Below are positions 14,517 to 22,902 of a stretch of 22,902 nt of DNA, piece after piece. The notes below the pieces were generated by a model. It made no database searches. It was not told the origin of the DNA and saw only the letters and a list, made by a program, of their open reading frames with translations. The stretch's first letter is position 1, and each line of letters starts with the position of its first letter. Source of the DNA: CAIQIA01 sp945861105 (GTDB lineage: Bacteria; Cyanobacteriota; Cyanobacteriia; PCC-6307; Cyanobiaceae); assembly GCA_947488815.1 (NCBI GenBank), contig CANLCC010000034.1:1-22902 (forward strand), given 5' to 3'. A program made the translations under genes and the position numbers.

Positions 14517-15684
14517 GCGGCTCGAAGCTCTGGGGGCTGGTGTGTTTGCCCGGATGGACCGGCGCAAGCAGGTCTACGCCGCTTCCGCCGACTCCCTCGA
14601 GCGGCCGCTGATCGACCTCTCCCTGGGGTCCACCGATCTGCAGCCACCGCCGGCGGTGCTTGAGGTCTTTGCCGAGGCCCTGCGTGAGCCAGCGAGTGCG
14701 GCCTATTGCCTGCAGGCGGGAACTCTCCCTTTTCGCGAGGCCGTCGCCGCCTGGGTGCAGCGGCGATTCGGCGTCCAGGTCGATCCCCATCGCGAGGTGT
14801 TGCTGCTGGTGGGGTCCCAGGAGGGCACGGCCCACCTGCCCCTGGCCCTGCTCAACCCCGGCGATGGTGCCCTGGTGCTGGATCCCTGCTACCCCAGCCA
14901 CGCCGGTGGCGTGCTGCTGGCCGGGGGGCGGCTGCGGCGGTTGTCACTGCAGGCCGACCAGGGGTGGCGGCCCGACTGGCAGCAGCTCAGCGCTGCTGAC
15001 TGGCAGCAGCTGCGCCTGCTGGTCTTTGGCTTTCCCCACAACCCGACGGCGACGGTGGGCGCCCAGGATTGTCTGGAGGAGGCCCTGGCTCTGACCCGTC
15101 GCCACGGCCTGGTGCTGGCCCACGACAACCCCTATGTCGACCTGGCCCTCGAAGGGGAGGCGCCGGCGCTGCTCCGCTGCCCCCACTGGCGGGAGGGGGG
15201 CATCGAATTCTTTTCCCTCTCCAAGGCCTGGTGCCTCGGGGGCTTCCGGCTGGCCTTCGCCGTGGGGGCGGCGCCGTTGATCGAGGCCCTGGCCCGGGTG
15301 AAGGCCGTCGTCGATTTCAACCAGTCGTTGGCCCTGCAGGCCGGTGCGGCGGCCGCCCTGCGGGACTGGCCCGACTGGCCCCAGCGTCTGCTGCCGACCT
15401 ATCGCGCCCGCCGGGAGCTGATGGGGGCGGCCCTGGGGCGGGCCGGCTGGACCGTGCCGCTCCCTGGGATGGCCCTTTATCACTGGTTGCCGTTGCCGCC
15501 TTCCCTGCGGGCCATGGGCAGTGAGGAGGCCTGCAGCCAGCTGCTGCAGCGCAGTGGCGTCGCCCTCACGCCGGGGGTGGGGTTCGGTCAGGCCGGCGAG
15601 GGCTGGCTTCGGCTGGCCCTGGTGCGGGAGGAGCCGGTGCTGCTGGAGGCGGCCCGCCGCCTGGCTGCCGTAACGGGATGCTGA
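14503..15684 (+). CDS. Class I/II (fold type I) PLP-dependent aminotransferase
   Basis: A 393-residue enzyme with the aminotransferase landmarks in order: DLSLGSTDLQPPPAVL (38-53), an AYCLQAGTLPFREAVA substrate-entry motif, the cofactor-binding SQEG (105-108), FPHNPTA with N180, HDNPYVDL with D208-Y211, the Schiff-base lysine K241 in FSLSKAW, and R249 in GGFRLAFAVG. The C-terminal WLRLALV holds the carboxylate-binding arginine. It resembles the LL-diaminopimelate/succinyl-DAP and alanine aminotransferase branch; the exact amino donor and acceptor cannot be settled by eye. ATG 14503 lies inside the thioredoxin gene (14-bp overlap) and gives a family-typical start, ISERLEALGAGVFARMD. Confidence 0.88.
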   Translation: MRISERLEALGAGVFARMDRRKQVYAASADSLERPLIDLSLGSTDLQPPPAVLEVFAEALREPASAAYCLQAGTLPFREAVAAWVQRRFGVQVDPHREVLLLVGSQEGTAHLPLALLNPGDGALVLDPCYPSHAGGVLLAGGRLRRLSLQADQGWRPDWQQLSAADWQQLRLLVFGFPHNPTATVGAQDCLEEALALTRRHGLVLAHDNPYVDLALEGEAPALLRCPHWREGGIEFFSLSKAWCLGGFRLAFAVGAAPLIEALARVKAVVDFNQSLALQAGAAAALRDWPDWPQRLLPTYRARRELMGAALGRAGWTVPLPGMALYHWLPLPPSLRAMGSEEACSQLLQRSGVALTPGVGFGQAGEGWLRLALVREEPVLLEAARRLAAVTGC

Positions 15685-15740
15685 AAACATGCTTGCGAGC
15701 GCAAAAACCAGCTCGTCCAGCCATCAGTCTTGGCTGAGAC

Positions 15741-15758
15741 GCACGGGATATCCCGTGC
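15741..15758. promoter_or_regulatory. 18-bp perfect palindrome upstream of the small hypothetical gene
   Basis: GCACGGGATATCCCGTGC is identical to its own reverse complement over all 18 bases. It ends 15 nt before ATG 15774, in an 89-bp intergenic gap following the aminotransferase gene. It could be a dimeric-repressor operator, or in RNA a stem close to the ribosome binding region. The flanking bases do not extend the symmetry. Confidence 0.45.
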
Positions 15759-15773
15759 ACCGCGTCGCCGCCC

Positions 15774-16016
15774 ATGAACCTCTGGAGCCCCTGGCTTGAT
15801 CCCACCCATTCCCTGCGCGGGGTGGACCCCGAGCGTTATGTGCTCACCCTGGGCGAGACCCACGCCTACCTCAGCCTCGGTGCAGAGCAGGCGATCGTGA
15901 CCGTGGCCCAGCCGGATGAGGCCTACCAGTTCCACACCCACGAACGGGCCGTGGCCACCGCCCGGCGCCTGCAGACGGTGCTGGCTCGCCCCATCGATGT
16001 GGTCAAGCTGCGTTGA
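15774..16016 (+). CDS. Small conserved-looking hypothetical protein (80 aa)
   Basis: I do not recognise a named domain. The 80-residue product begins MNLWSPWLDPTHSLRGVDPE and continues with alternating hydrophobic strands (YVLTLGETHAYLSL, QAIVTVAQP), ending in a helix (ERAVATARRLQTVLA) and VVKLR, which suggests a compact alpha/beta cytosolic domain without signal peptide or membrane helix. The start is clean (ATG after an intergenic gap that carries a perfect palindrome) and the stop overlaps the TTG start of birA (TTGA), so translation of birA probably depends on it. Codon use matches its neighbours. Its coupling to birA is the only functional hint, and it is weak. Confidence 0.75.
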   Translation: MNLWSPWLDPTHSLRGVDPERYVLTLGETHAYLSLGAEQAIVTVAQPDEAYQFHTHERAVATARRLQTVLARPIDVVKLR

Positions 16017-16597
16017 AGGCCGGAGGCCGCCTCCGGGCCCGCTGGGCAGGCCGAGGGCAACCCCTGCTGTTGCCCTGGCGCCTGCGCCAGCTGTCGGTCT
16101 GCGCCAGCACCGAAGATGAGCTCAGCCGCTGGCTGGCCAACGGCGGCCAGGGACACCTGGTGGTGATCGCCCACCGGCAGCGCTTCGGCCGCGGTCAGCA
16201 CGGCCGCCGCTGGCAGTCCCCGCGGGGGGGACTGTGGATCAGCGCCGCCCTGCCCTGGACGGCTGAGCTGCCACCACCGCCTGCGCTGCCTCTGCTGATG
16301 GCCGAGGCCCTGGCGGAGGAGCTGGCCCCCTTCGCCCTGCCCCTGACCATCAAGCCCCCCAACGACCTGATGCTTGAGGGGCGCAAGCTGGCCGGCATTC
16401 TTTCCGCCGTGGTGTGGCGAGGGGGGCAGGCGCGGCAGCTGCGGTTCGGCCTCGGTCTCAACGGCCGCCACCCGATGCCGGCCCCGGCGGTGAGCCTGCA
16501 GGACCGGCTGGGAAGCCGCTGCCCCCCCTGGCCTGATCTGGTGCTGCTGGGACTCCGCGCCCTGGAGCGTTGTGGCCGCACCGCCGCCGGATCCTGA
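16013..16597 (+). CDS. birA: Biotin--[acetyl-CoA-carboxylase] ligase (short BirA)
   Basis: A 194-residue biotin protein ligase, which activates biotin as biotinyl-AMP and attaches it to the carboxyl carrier protein of acetyl-CoA carboxylase. Signatures: STEDE near residue 32, RFGRGQHGRRWQSPRGGLW (57-75, the biotin/AMP-binding GRGRxGR-W-SP-GG motif), IKPPNDLML (113-121, equivalent to KWPNDL), GRKLAGIL with K125, and FGLGLNG. There is no N-terminal helix-turn-helix, so it is not a transcriptional repressor. After the catalytic core only about 45 residues remain, so the usual C-terminal SH3-like domain seems shortened or absent. The TTG start at 16013 overlaps the stop of the upstream small gene. 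Confidence 0.9.
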   Translation: MKAGGRLRARWAGRGQPLLLPWRLRQLSVCASTEDELSRWLANGGQGHLVVIAHRQRFGRGQHGRRWQSPRGGLWISAALPWTAELPPPPALPLLMAEALAEELAPFALPLTIKPPNDLMLEGRKLAGILSAVVWRGGQARQLRFGLGLNGRHPMPAPAVSLQDRLGSRCPPWPDLVLLGLRALERCGRTAAGS

Positions 16598-16620
16598 AGG
16601 CCATCGGTCAGACTGGGGCC

Positions 16621-17655
16621 ATGATGGCCCCTCGTCTGCTGCTGTTGCTGCCGCTGCTGCCCCTGCTCGCCCAGGTCGAGCCTGTGCCGCAGGACCCATC
16701 CCCTGCGGCGATGCCGCAGCCGGCCCCTGTGGCGGCTGATCCGGCCCCTGCTCCTGCCCCGGCCCCCGTCGCGCCGCCGACCCGGTTCGATCGCTCCCTG
16801 GACGACCTGGAACGTCAGGGGGTGATCACCAACCGCGAGCGCACCCGCCTCGAAGCCGGCCCGTCGTCGGCTGCCGGTGGTCTGACTTCCCCTGCCCGCG
16901 TGCAGCTCTGCGCCAGTGGTGCCCTCTCCCGCCGCGAATGTCAGACGGGTGGTGCGGTGATTGAGGCCAATGGCAACCGGGGCGATGGTCCGGGGCACGA
17001 TGCCGAGGGGCGCCCCTTCCGGCTGAGTGCCGAGGGCCTGCCACTGCCGCCGCTCACGGTTCCGGTGAGTGCGCTGCTCGTCGGTGGCGGTGGCAGCTTC
17101 TCGCTGTCAAACGTGCTGCGCGTCACCCCACGACCGGCGCCGCTGCTGGGCAACGGCAACCGTCGGCTCCTGTTCCCCCTGATCGGCAGCGCCGTCACCA
17201 CCAGTCCGTTCGGCTGGCGGCTGCATCCGGTGCTGGGCAGCCTTCTGCTGCACAGCGGCCGCGACCTGGCGGCGCCGGAGGGCACTCCTGTGGTGGCCAC
17301 CCTCGATGGCACGGTGGTGAGTTCCGGCCTGGCCGGGGGCTATGGCCTCGCCATTGAGCTTGAGCATGACCGCCCCAGCCGCCGCACCCTCTATGGCCAC
17401 CTGTCCGAACTCTTCGTGCAGCCCGGTGAACGGGTCCGTCAGGGGGAGGTGATCGGTCGGGTCGGCAGCACCGGCCTCAGCACCGGACCCCATCTTCACT
17501 TCGAGGTGCGGGAGCCTTCGTCCGACGGCTGGGTCGCCGTTGACCCCGGCGAGCTCGCCCCGAGCCTGGCGGAGGCGGCACCCCGGGGTCAGCTGGTGGC
17601 CGGTCTGATGGACCAGCTGCTCAAGGGGTTGCAGCGGCGGCCATCGGCGGGTTAG
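16621..17655 (+). CDS. M23-family (LytM/lysostaphin-like) peptidoglycan endopeptidase
   Basis: A 344-residue exported protein. The N-terminus is a hydrophobic signal sequence (MMAPRLLLLLPLLPLL) followed by a Pro/Ala-rich linker (residues about 21-53). After a poorly conserved middle section comes the M23 domain at about 183-312. It contains TTSPFGWRLHPVLG, the zinc ligands H211 and D215 in HSGRDLAAP, the catalytic-side loop YGHLSELFVQPGERV, and GPHLHFEVR with H291 and H293. All expected metal and catalytic residues are present, so it should be an active peptidoglycan hydrolase rather than a degenerate EnvC/NlpD-like activator. ATG 16621 is chosen over the upstream in-frame 16570 because it begins the signal peptide. 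Its stop abuts the stop of the convergent ABC gene with no gap. Confidence 0.9.
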   Translation: MMAPRLLLLLPLLPLLAQVEPVPQDPSPAAMPQPAPVAADPAPAPAPAPVAPPTRFDRSLDDLERQGVITNRERTRLEAGPSSAAGGLTSPARVQLCASGALSRRECQTGGAVIEANGNRGDGPGHDAEGRPFRLSAEGLPLPPLTVPVSALLVGGGGSFSLSNVLRVTPRPAPLLGNGNRRLLFPLIGSAVTTSPFGWRLHPVLGSLLLHSGRDLAAPEGTPVVATLDGTVVSSGLAGGYGLAIELEHDRPSRRTLYGHLSELFVQPGERVRQGEVIGRVGSTGLSTGPHLHFEVREPSSDGWVAVDPGELAPSLAEAAPRGQLVAGLMDQLLKGLQRRPSAG

Positions 17656-18327
17656 TCAGCCGGCGATCCTGCCGTCGCGAAAACGCAGGATCCGTTCGGC
17701 CCGTGCGGCCACATCGGCCTCATGGGTCACCAGCATCACGGTGATGCCGTCGTCATGGAGTTCGTCAAAGATGGCGAGCACCTCTTCGGTGGTCTCCGAA
17801 TCGAGGGCCCCGGTCGGTTCGTCGGCCAGCAGCAGGGCTGGACGATTGATGATCGCCCTGGCGATGGCCACCCGCTGCTGCTGGCCACCACTCAGCTGGT
17901 TCGGGCGGTTATGCAGGCGCTGCCCCAGCCCCACCCGTTCCAGGGCGTCGCAGGAGCGCTGGCGCCGTTCGCCGGCCGGGACGCCCGCGTAGACCATCGG
18001 CAGCTCCACGTTCTGCAGGGCTGTGAGGTGGGGCAGCAGGTGGAACTGCTGAAACACAAAACCCAGGCAGGTGTTGCGAAGGCCGGCCAGGGCATTGTCA
18101 TCGAGATCGTTGACCTTCTGACCCTGGAGGATGTACTCCCCCTCGGTGGGGCGATCCAGGCATCCCAATATGTTCATCGCCGTGCTTTTCCCGGATCCTG
18201 ACGCTCCCATCACCGCCAGATATTCACCAGGTTGGACGGTGAGGTTGAGGTCGTTGACCGCCCTCACCTCCGTGTCGCCGCTGCCGTAGATCTTGAACAC
18301 ATGCCGAAGTTCGGCCACCGGTTCCAT
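17656..18327 (-). CDS. ABC transporter ATP-binding protein, MacB/LolD type
   Basis: A 223-residue ATPase subunit with Walker A GASGSGKST, the family-typical MNILGCLDRPTEGEY, Q-loop FVFQQFHLLPHLTALQNVELP, signature LSGGQQQRVAIARA, Walker B LLLADEPTGALDSET and switch-histidine VTHEADVA. The GCLD, HLTALQNVE and PTGALDS segments are characteristic of the MacB/LolD/FtsE group, which power mechanotransmission systems for lipoproteins, macrolides or, in heterocystous cyanobacteria, DevA-type glycolipid export. No permease partner is in the window. Start ATG 18327 lies 2 bp after the ndhB stop, so it appears cotranscribed with ndhB. The substrate is unknown. Confidence 0.88.
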   Translation of the reverse strand: MEPVAELRHVFKIYGSGDTEVRAVNDLNLTVQPGEYLAVMGASGSGKSTAMNILGCLDRPTEGEYILQGQKVNDLDDNALAGLRNTCLGFVFQQFHLLPHLTALQNVELPMVYAGVPAGERRQRSCDALERVGLGQRLHNRPNQLSGGQQQRVAIARAIINRPALLLADEPTGALDSETTEEVLAIFDELHDDGITVMLVTHEADVAARAERILRFRDGRIAG

Positions 18328-18329
18328 GA

Positions 18330-19856
18330 TCAGGCAGGCGGCACGCCAGGAACCTGGCTGATCAGGCCCTGCAGCAGGGGCGTGCCCTCCACGGCCTGGT
18401 TGGACCAGGTGAACAGGGGATTCGAGAGCACCCCGCCGATGGCCGTCACCGCCAGGCACAGCAGCAGGGCAGCCCGCAGCGGCTGCAGACCCGGCTGGGC
18501 CCAGCTGATCGCTGGGTAGCTCTTGACGACGTCAGAAGCCTCCTGGGGTTCCTTGACCACCATCATCTTGATCACCGAGATGTAGTAGTAAATGGAGATC
18601 ACCGAGGTGAGCAGGCCCACCACCACAAGCAGGTACTGGCCGTCGGCCCAGCCGGCGAAGAAGAGATAGATCTTGCCGAAGAAGCCGAGCATCGGCGGAA
18701 TGCCGCCAAGGGACAGCAGACAGAGGCTCAGGGCAAGGGTGATCAAGGGGTCCTTCTGATACAGCCCGGCGTAGTCAGAGATCCGGTCACTGCCGGTGCG
18801 GAGCGAGAAGAGGGTGATGCAGGCGAAGGCGCCCAGGTTCATGAACAGATAGGCCGCCATGTACAGCACCATGGCCGAGAAACCCTCCTGGGTGCCGCAC
18901 ACCAGACCGATCATCACGAAGCCGGCTTGGCCGATGGAGCTGTAGGCGAGCATGCGCTTCATGCTGGTCTGGGCCAGGGCGACCACATTGCCGAGGGTCA
19001 TGCTCAGCACGGCCAGCACGGTGAACAGCAGTTGCCACTGGGCCTCGAAGGCGGTGAAACAACCGACGAGAAGCCTCAGGGCGAGGGCGAAGCCGGCGGC
19101 CTTCGAGCCCACCGACAGGAAGGCCACCACCGGCGTCGGTGAGCCTTCGTACACGTCGGGGGTCCACTGGTGGAAGGGCACCGCCGAAATCTTGAAGGCC
19201 ACCGTGGCCAGCACGAACACCAGGGCAAGGGCACTCAGGGGGGAGACGCCGTTGGCGGTGAGGGCCACGGTGATGGTGGCCAGGTCGGTGCTGCCACCGC
19301 TCACTCCATAGAGAAGGGAGGTGCCGTAGAGAAACACCGCCGCCGCCGCCGAGCCCACCAGCAGATACTTGAGAGCGGCCTCGGAGGAGCGGGCATCCCG
19401 CTTCATGTAGCCGGACAGGAGATAACTGGAGACCGAGAGGGTCTCGAGGGCGACGAAGATGCTGACCAGGTCCGTGGCCCCGCAGAGCAGCATGGCGCCG
19501 ATGGTGGCTGCCAGAAGAATCGAGGCGTACTCGCCCACGGGGGTGCCGGCCCGTTCGACGTAACGCCAGCTGATCAGCAGCGACAGCAGTGTCGAGGTGG
19601 CCACCACGGCCCGGAAGGCCACCGCCATGTTGTCGGCGAGGAAGGAGCCGAAGAACGAGGGGGTGGCGGGCTGGTTCCATTGCAGGGCCAGCAGCACGAG
19701 GCTCAGCCCCAGGCCCACATAAGTGAAGGGAGGCACCAGCCGTGCGGCGGTGCGCTCGCCGGCCAGGTCGGCGAGCAGGCAGGCGATCAGGGCGACGAGA
19801 ATCGCCGATTCCGGCGCGATGGCTGCCGCGTTGAGGGACTGGGCAAGGGTGTCCAT
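18330..19856 (-). CDS. ndhB: NAD(P)H-quinone oxidoreductase subunit 2 (NDH-1, NdhB)
   Basis: A 508-residue polytopic protein with about fourteen transmembrane helices. It belongs to the antiporter-like subunits of complex I and contains the core proton-channel sequence TVAFKISAVPFHQWTPDVYE and GSPTPVVAFLSVGSKAAGF, with the functional lysines, plus YLLSGYMKRDARSSEAALKY and GLYQKDPLITLALSLCLLSL. NdhB is shared by all cyanobacterial NDH-1 complexes in cyclic electron flow, respiration and CO2 uptake. ATG 19856 is preferred because the first helix follows directly (ESAILVALIACLLADL). The open frame extends almost 1000 codons further upstream, but that part is antisense to topA and not coding. It diverges from topA across 123 bp. 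Confidence 0.96.
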   Translation of the reverse strand: MDTLAQSLNAAAIAPESAILVALIACLLADLAGERTAARLVPPFTYVGLGLSLVLLALQWNQPATPSFFGSFLADNMAVAFRAVVATSTLLSLLISWRYVERAGTPVGEYASILLAATIGAMLLCGATDLVSIFVALETLSVSSYLLSGYMKRDARSSEAALKYLLVGSAAAAVFLYGTSLLYGVSGGSTDLATITVALTANGVSPLSALALVFVLATVAFKISAVPFHQWTPDVYEGSPTPVVAFLSVGSKAAGFALALRLLVGCFTAFEAQWQLLFTVLAVLSMTLGNVVALAQTSMKRMLAYSSIGQAGFVMIGLVCGTQEGFSAMVLYMAAYLFMNLGAFACITLFSLRTGSDRISDYAGLYQKDPLITLALSLCLLSLGGIPPMLGFFGKIYLFFAGWADGQYLLVVVGLLTSVISIYYYISVIKMMVVKEPQEASDVVKSYPAISWAQPGLQPLRAALLLCLAVTAIGGVLSNPLFTWSNQAVEGTPLLQGLISQVPGVPPA

Positions 19857-19859
19857 GGC

Positions 19860-19930
19860 AGCGGTGTCCGACGGATGCGGCGTTCGGCCGTACAGGGCTT
19901 GCCGGGATCGTAGCGGTGTCCACCCGTCGG
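19860..19930. promoter_or_regulatory. Repeated and inverted short motifs in the ndhB-topA divergent region
   Basis: AGCGGTGTCC occurs at 19860-19869 and again at 19912-19921, that is GGACACCGCT twice on the ndhB strand. CCGACGG (19868-19874) is matched by its complement CCGTCGG (19924-19930). Within this segment TACGAT (19912-19907, minus strand) is a 4/6 match to a -10 box for ndhB, and TACCCT (19940-19945, plus strand) just beyond it is a possible -10 for topA. Confidence 0.35.
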
Positions 19931-19979
19931 TTCGGGGCCTACCCTTCGGGATCGAGGTTCCTCCCTGAGCCAGCGGCCT

Positions 19980-22626
19980 GTGCCCCACACCCTCGTCATT
20001 GTCGAGAGTCCCACCAAGGCCCGGACGATCCGCGGTTTTCTGCCGCGCACCTTCCGTGTCGAGGCGTCGATGGGCCATGTGCGCGACCTCCCGAACAGCG
20101 CCAGCGAGATTCCGGCCAGCCACAAGGGTGAGAAGTGGGCCAACCTCGGCGTGAACACCACCGCCGACTTCGAGCCGCTCTACGTGGTGCCGAAGGACAA
20201 GAAGAAGGTGGTCAAGGAGCTGAAGGATGCCCTCAAGGGGGCTGACCGCCTGCTGCTGGCGACGGACGAGGACCGGGAGGGTGAATCGATCAGCTGGCAT
20301 CTGCTGCAGCTGCTGCAGCCCAAGGTGCCCGTGCAGCGCATGGTGTTCCACGAGATCACCGAAGAGGCGATCAAGCGGGCCCTCGACGAGACCCGCGAGC
20401 TCAACATGGAGCTTGTGCATGCCCAGGAGACGCGCCGGATCCTGGATCGGCTCGTGGGTTACACCCTCTCGCCCCTGCTCTGGAAGAAGGTCGCCTGGGG
20501 TCTGTCCGCCGGTCGGGTGCAGTCGGTTGCCGTGCGGCTGCTGGTGCAGCGGGAACGCGCCCGTCGCGCCTTCCGCAGCGGCAGCTACTGGGATCTGAAG
20601 GCCCGTCTCGAGCATGGGGGGCTGGGCTTCGAGGCCAGGCTCACCCACCTCCAGGGGGATCGCATCGCCACCGGTGCCGACTTTGACGAGTCCACCGGTG
20701 CCATCAAGCAGGACCTGCAGGTGCGGCTGCTGAGCGAGGCCGACGCCCGCAGCCTGCAGGCCACCATCGAGGGCAGCTCCTGGACCGTCGCCGAGGTTGA
20801 GGAGAAACCCACCGTCCGTCGGCCCGCCCCTCCGTTCACCACCAGCACCCTGCAGCAGGAGTCGAACCGCAAGCTGCGGCTCTCGGCCCGCGAGACCATG
20901 CGCACGGCCCAGGGCCTCTACGAGCGGGGCTTCATCACCTACATGCGCACCGATTCGGTGCATCTGAGTGACCAGGCCATCGCCGCGGCCCGGGACTGTG
21001 TGCAGGAGCGCTACGGCAAGGACCACCTCAGCCCCCAGCCCCGGCAGTACACCACCCGCAGCCGCAACGCCCAGGAGGCCCACGAGGCGATCCGACCAGC
21101 CGGATCGAGTTTCCGCAGCCCCGCCGAAACAGGCCTGGCCGGCCTCGACCTGGCCCTCTACGAGCTGATCTGGAAGCGCACCGTCGCCTCGCAGATGGCC
21201 GATGCCCGTCTGACGATGCTGGCGGTGCAGATCGACGTGGCCGAGGCCCGCTTCCGCGCCTCCGGCAAGCGCATCGATTTCGCCGGCTTCTTCCGTGCCT
21301 ACGTCGAAGGCAGCGATGACCCCGATGCGGCCCTCGAAGGCCAGGAGGTGCTGCTGCCTGCCCTCAGCGTCGGGGACCATCCCCGATGCAGCGCCTGCGA
21401 GGCCCTGGGCCACCAGACGCAGCCACCGGCCCGCTTCAGCGAGGCCGCCCTGGTCAAGGTGCTGGAGAAGGAGGGGATCGGCCGGCCCTCCACCTACGCC
21501 TCGATCATCGGCACGATCTGCGACCGCGGTTACGCCACCCTGCAGAACAACGCCCTGATTCCCAGCTTCACGGCCTTCGCCGTCACAGCCCTGCTCGAGG
21601 AGCATTTCCCCGACCTGGTGGATCCGAGCTTCACCGCGCGGATGGAGAACACCCTCGACGAGATCTCGGACGGTTCCACCGACTGGCGCCCTTACCTCGA
21701 CCGCTTCTATCGGGGGGATGAGGGCCTCGAACAGCAGGTGGCCCGCCGCGAGGGGGACATCGACGCCACGGCCTTCCGCACCATCAACCTCGAGGGTCTG
21801 CCCTGTGTGGTGCGCATCGGTCGTTTCGGCGCCTACCTCGAGGCCCGCCGTCCCGGCGAGGACGGCGAGGAAGAGCTGATCAAGGCCACCCTGCCCCAGG
21901 AGCTGACGCCCGCGGATCTCGATGGCCCCAAGGCCGAACTGCTGCTGCGGCAGAAGGCCGACGGTCCCGAGAGCCTGGGGGTGGACCCCAGCACCGGGGA
22001 AGCCGTCTATCTGCTCTTCGGCCAGTACGGCCCCTACGTGCAGCGGGGGCAGGTGAGTGACGACAATCCCAAGCCGCGCCGAGCCTCCCTTCCCAAGGGG
22101 ACCAAGCCCGAAGACCTGACCCTCGAGGCCGCCTGCGGGCTGCTGCAGCTGCCCCGGGCGCTGGGGGACCATCCCGAGGGGGGGCGCGTGCAGGCGGGGC
22201 TGGGGCGTTTCGGCGCCTATGTGGTGCACGACCGCGGCAAGGGTGAGAAGGACTACCGCTCGCTCAAGGCTGAAGATGACGTGCTGACCGTTGATCTCGA
22301 GCGCGCCCTCGAACTGCTGGCCATGCCCAAGCGGGGTCGTGGTGGTCGCACCGCCCTGCGCACCATCGGATCTCACCCGGAAAGCGGCGAGCCGGTGGCG
22401 GTGTTCGATGGTCCCTACGGCCTGTATGTCAAGAGCGGCAAGGTCAATGCGTCCCTGCCGGAGGGGCGTGATGCCGAGTCGATTGAGATGCCGGAAGCGC
22501 TGGAGCTGCTGGCGGCCAAGACCGCAGCCAAGGGTGGACGCAGGACGACGAAGGCCGCCACCAAGCCACCGGCCAAAGCCTCCCGTCGCCCGGCGTCCAG
22601 CAGTTCCTCCAGCCGGGGCTCGAGCC

Positions 22627-22640
<14 letters not shown>
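19980..22640 (+). CDS. topA: DNA topoisomerase I (type IA)
   Basis: An 886-residue enzyme that relaxes negative supercoils. The Toprim domain opens with LVIVESPTKARTI (E9) and holds the acidic triad in TDEDREGES (D96, D98, E100). The active-site tyrosine is Y321 in GFITYMRTDSVHLS, and later core motifs include AHEAIRPA and KEGIGRPSTYASII. The C-terminal part lacks cysteine zinc fingers. Instead it has at least four topoisomerase C-terminal repeats recognisable by GRFGAYLE, GQYGPYVQRG, GRFGAYVVHD and GPYGLYVKSG, ending in a lysine/serine-rich basic tail (from about residue 845), typical of cyanobacterial and actinobacterial forms. GTG 19980 is the start because the conserved first strand follows at once. 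The last 14 bases overlap the next reading frame. Confidence 0.96.

Positions 22641-22902
<262 letters not shown>

Noticed and set aside
15691..15708. Small hairpin TTGC-GAGC-GCAA followed by an A-tract after the aminotransferase gene.
   Set aside because: On the transcribed (plus) strand it gives A residues, not U, and the stem is only 4 bp, so it does not work as a terminator for that gene; no minus-strand gene ends there.
16681..16780. Pro/Ala-rich repetitive tract at the start of the M23 protein as a possible domain or repeat element.
   Set aside because: It is a usual low-complexity linker after a signal peptide in envelope proteins and shows no regular nucleotide repeat unit.

Overview
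The window looks like a chromosomal segment of a high-GC picocyanobacterium (Cyanobium or freshwater Synechococcus type). The main evidence is ndhB (NDH-1 subunit 2), a Vipp1/IM30 gene with the C-terminal extension typical of phototrophs, a cyanobacterial DUF2808 exported protein, an AroH-type chorismate mutase beside sppA, and rpmH, all at very high GC with tightly packed or overlapping genes. No tRNA, rRNA, CRISPR array, insertion sequence, prophage or integrase is visible. No stretch over about 125 bp lacks a gene.

Layout. (1) Positions 1-2028, minus strand: sppA-aroH-DUF2808-rpmH, with rpmH cut by the window edge. (2) Positions 2066-7921, plus strand: four overlapping or nearly abutting genes for an EamA/DMT permease, a GT4 glycosyltransferase resembling tetrahydrobiopterin glucosyltransferases, a two-domain TrkA-N/RCK membrane protein and a GT39 integral-membrane glycosyltransferase. 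(3) Positions 7954-12832, plus strand: a type I secretion operon of parvulin-like isomerase, ABC exporter with a degenerate N-terminal CNB-like domain and a C39-like domain lacking its cysteine, and HlyD adaptor. (4) 12807-13292, minus strand: a DciA/DUF721 protein with a C-terminal zinc ribbon, convergent with and overlapping hlyD. (5) Positions 13383-17655, plus strand: vipp1, thioredoxin, class I/II aminotransferase, a small conserved-looking hypothetical, birA and an M23 peptidase. (6) 17656-19856, minus strand: ndhB followed by a MacB/LolD-type ATPase. (7) Positions 19980-22902, plus strand: topA, then the start of a proline-rich lipoprotein that runs into a 70-base poly-C tract, most likely a sequencing or contig-end artefact.

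How the genes fit together. Most of the content is core housekeeping: translation, aromatic amino acid synthesis, membrane proteolysis, replication loading, thylakoid membrane maintenance, redox, biotinylation, cell wall, photosynthetic electron flow and DNA topology. The least understood parts are the secretion operon, the permease/glycosyltransferase/RCK run, and several short symmetric elements in divergent or upstream intergenic regions. I did not find a clearly new defence or mobile system. The best leads are the exporter operon, the Asp/Gln active-site variant of AroH, the RCK-2TM-RCK protein without a recognisable K+ filter, and the palindromic sites at 13305-13324 and 15741-15758.
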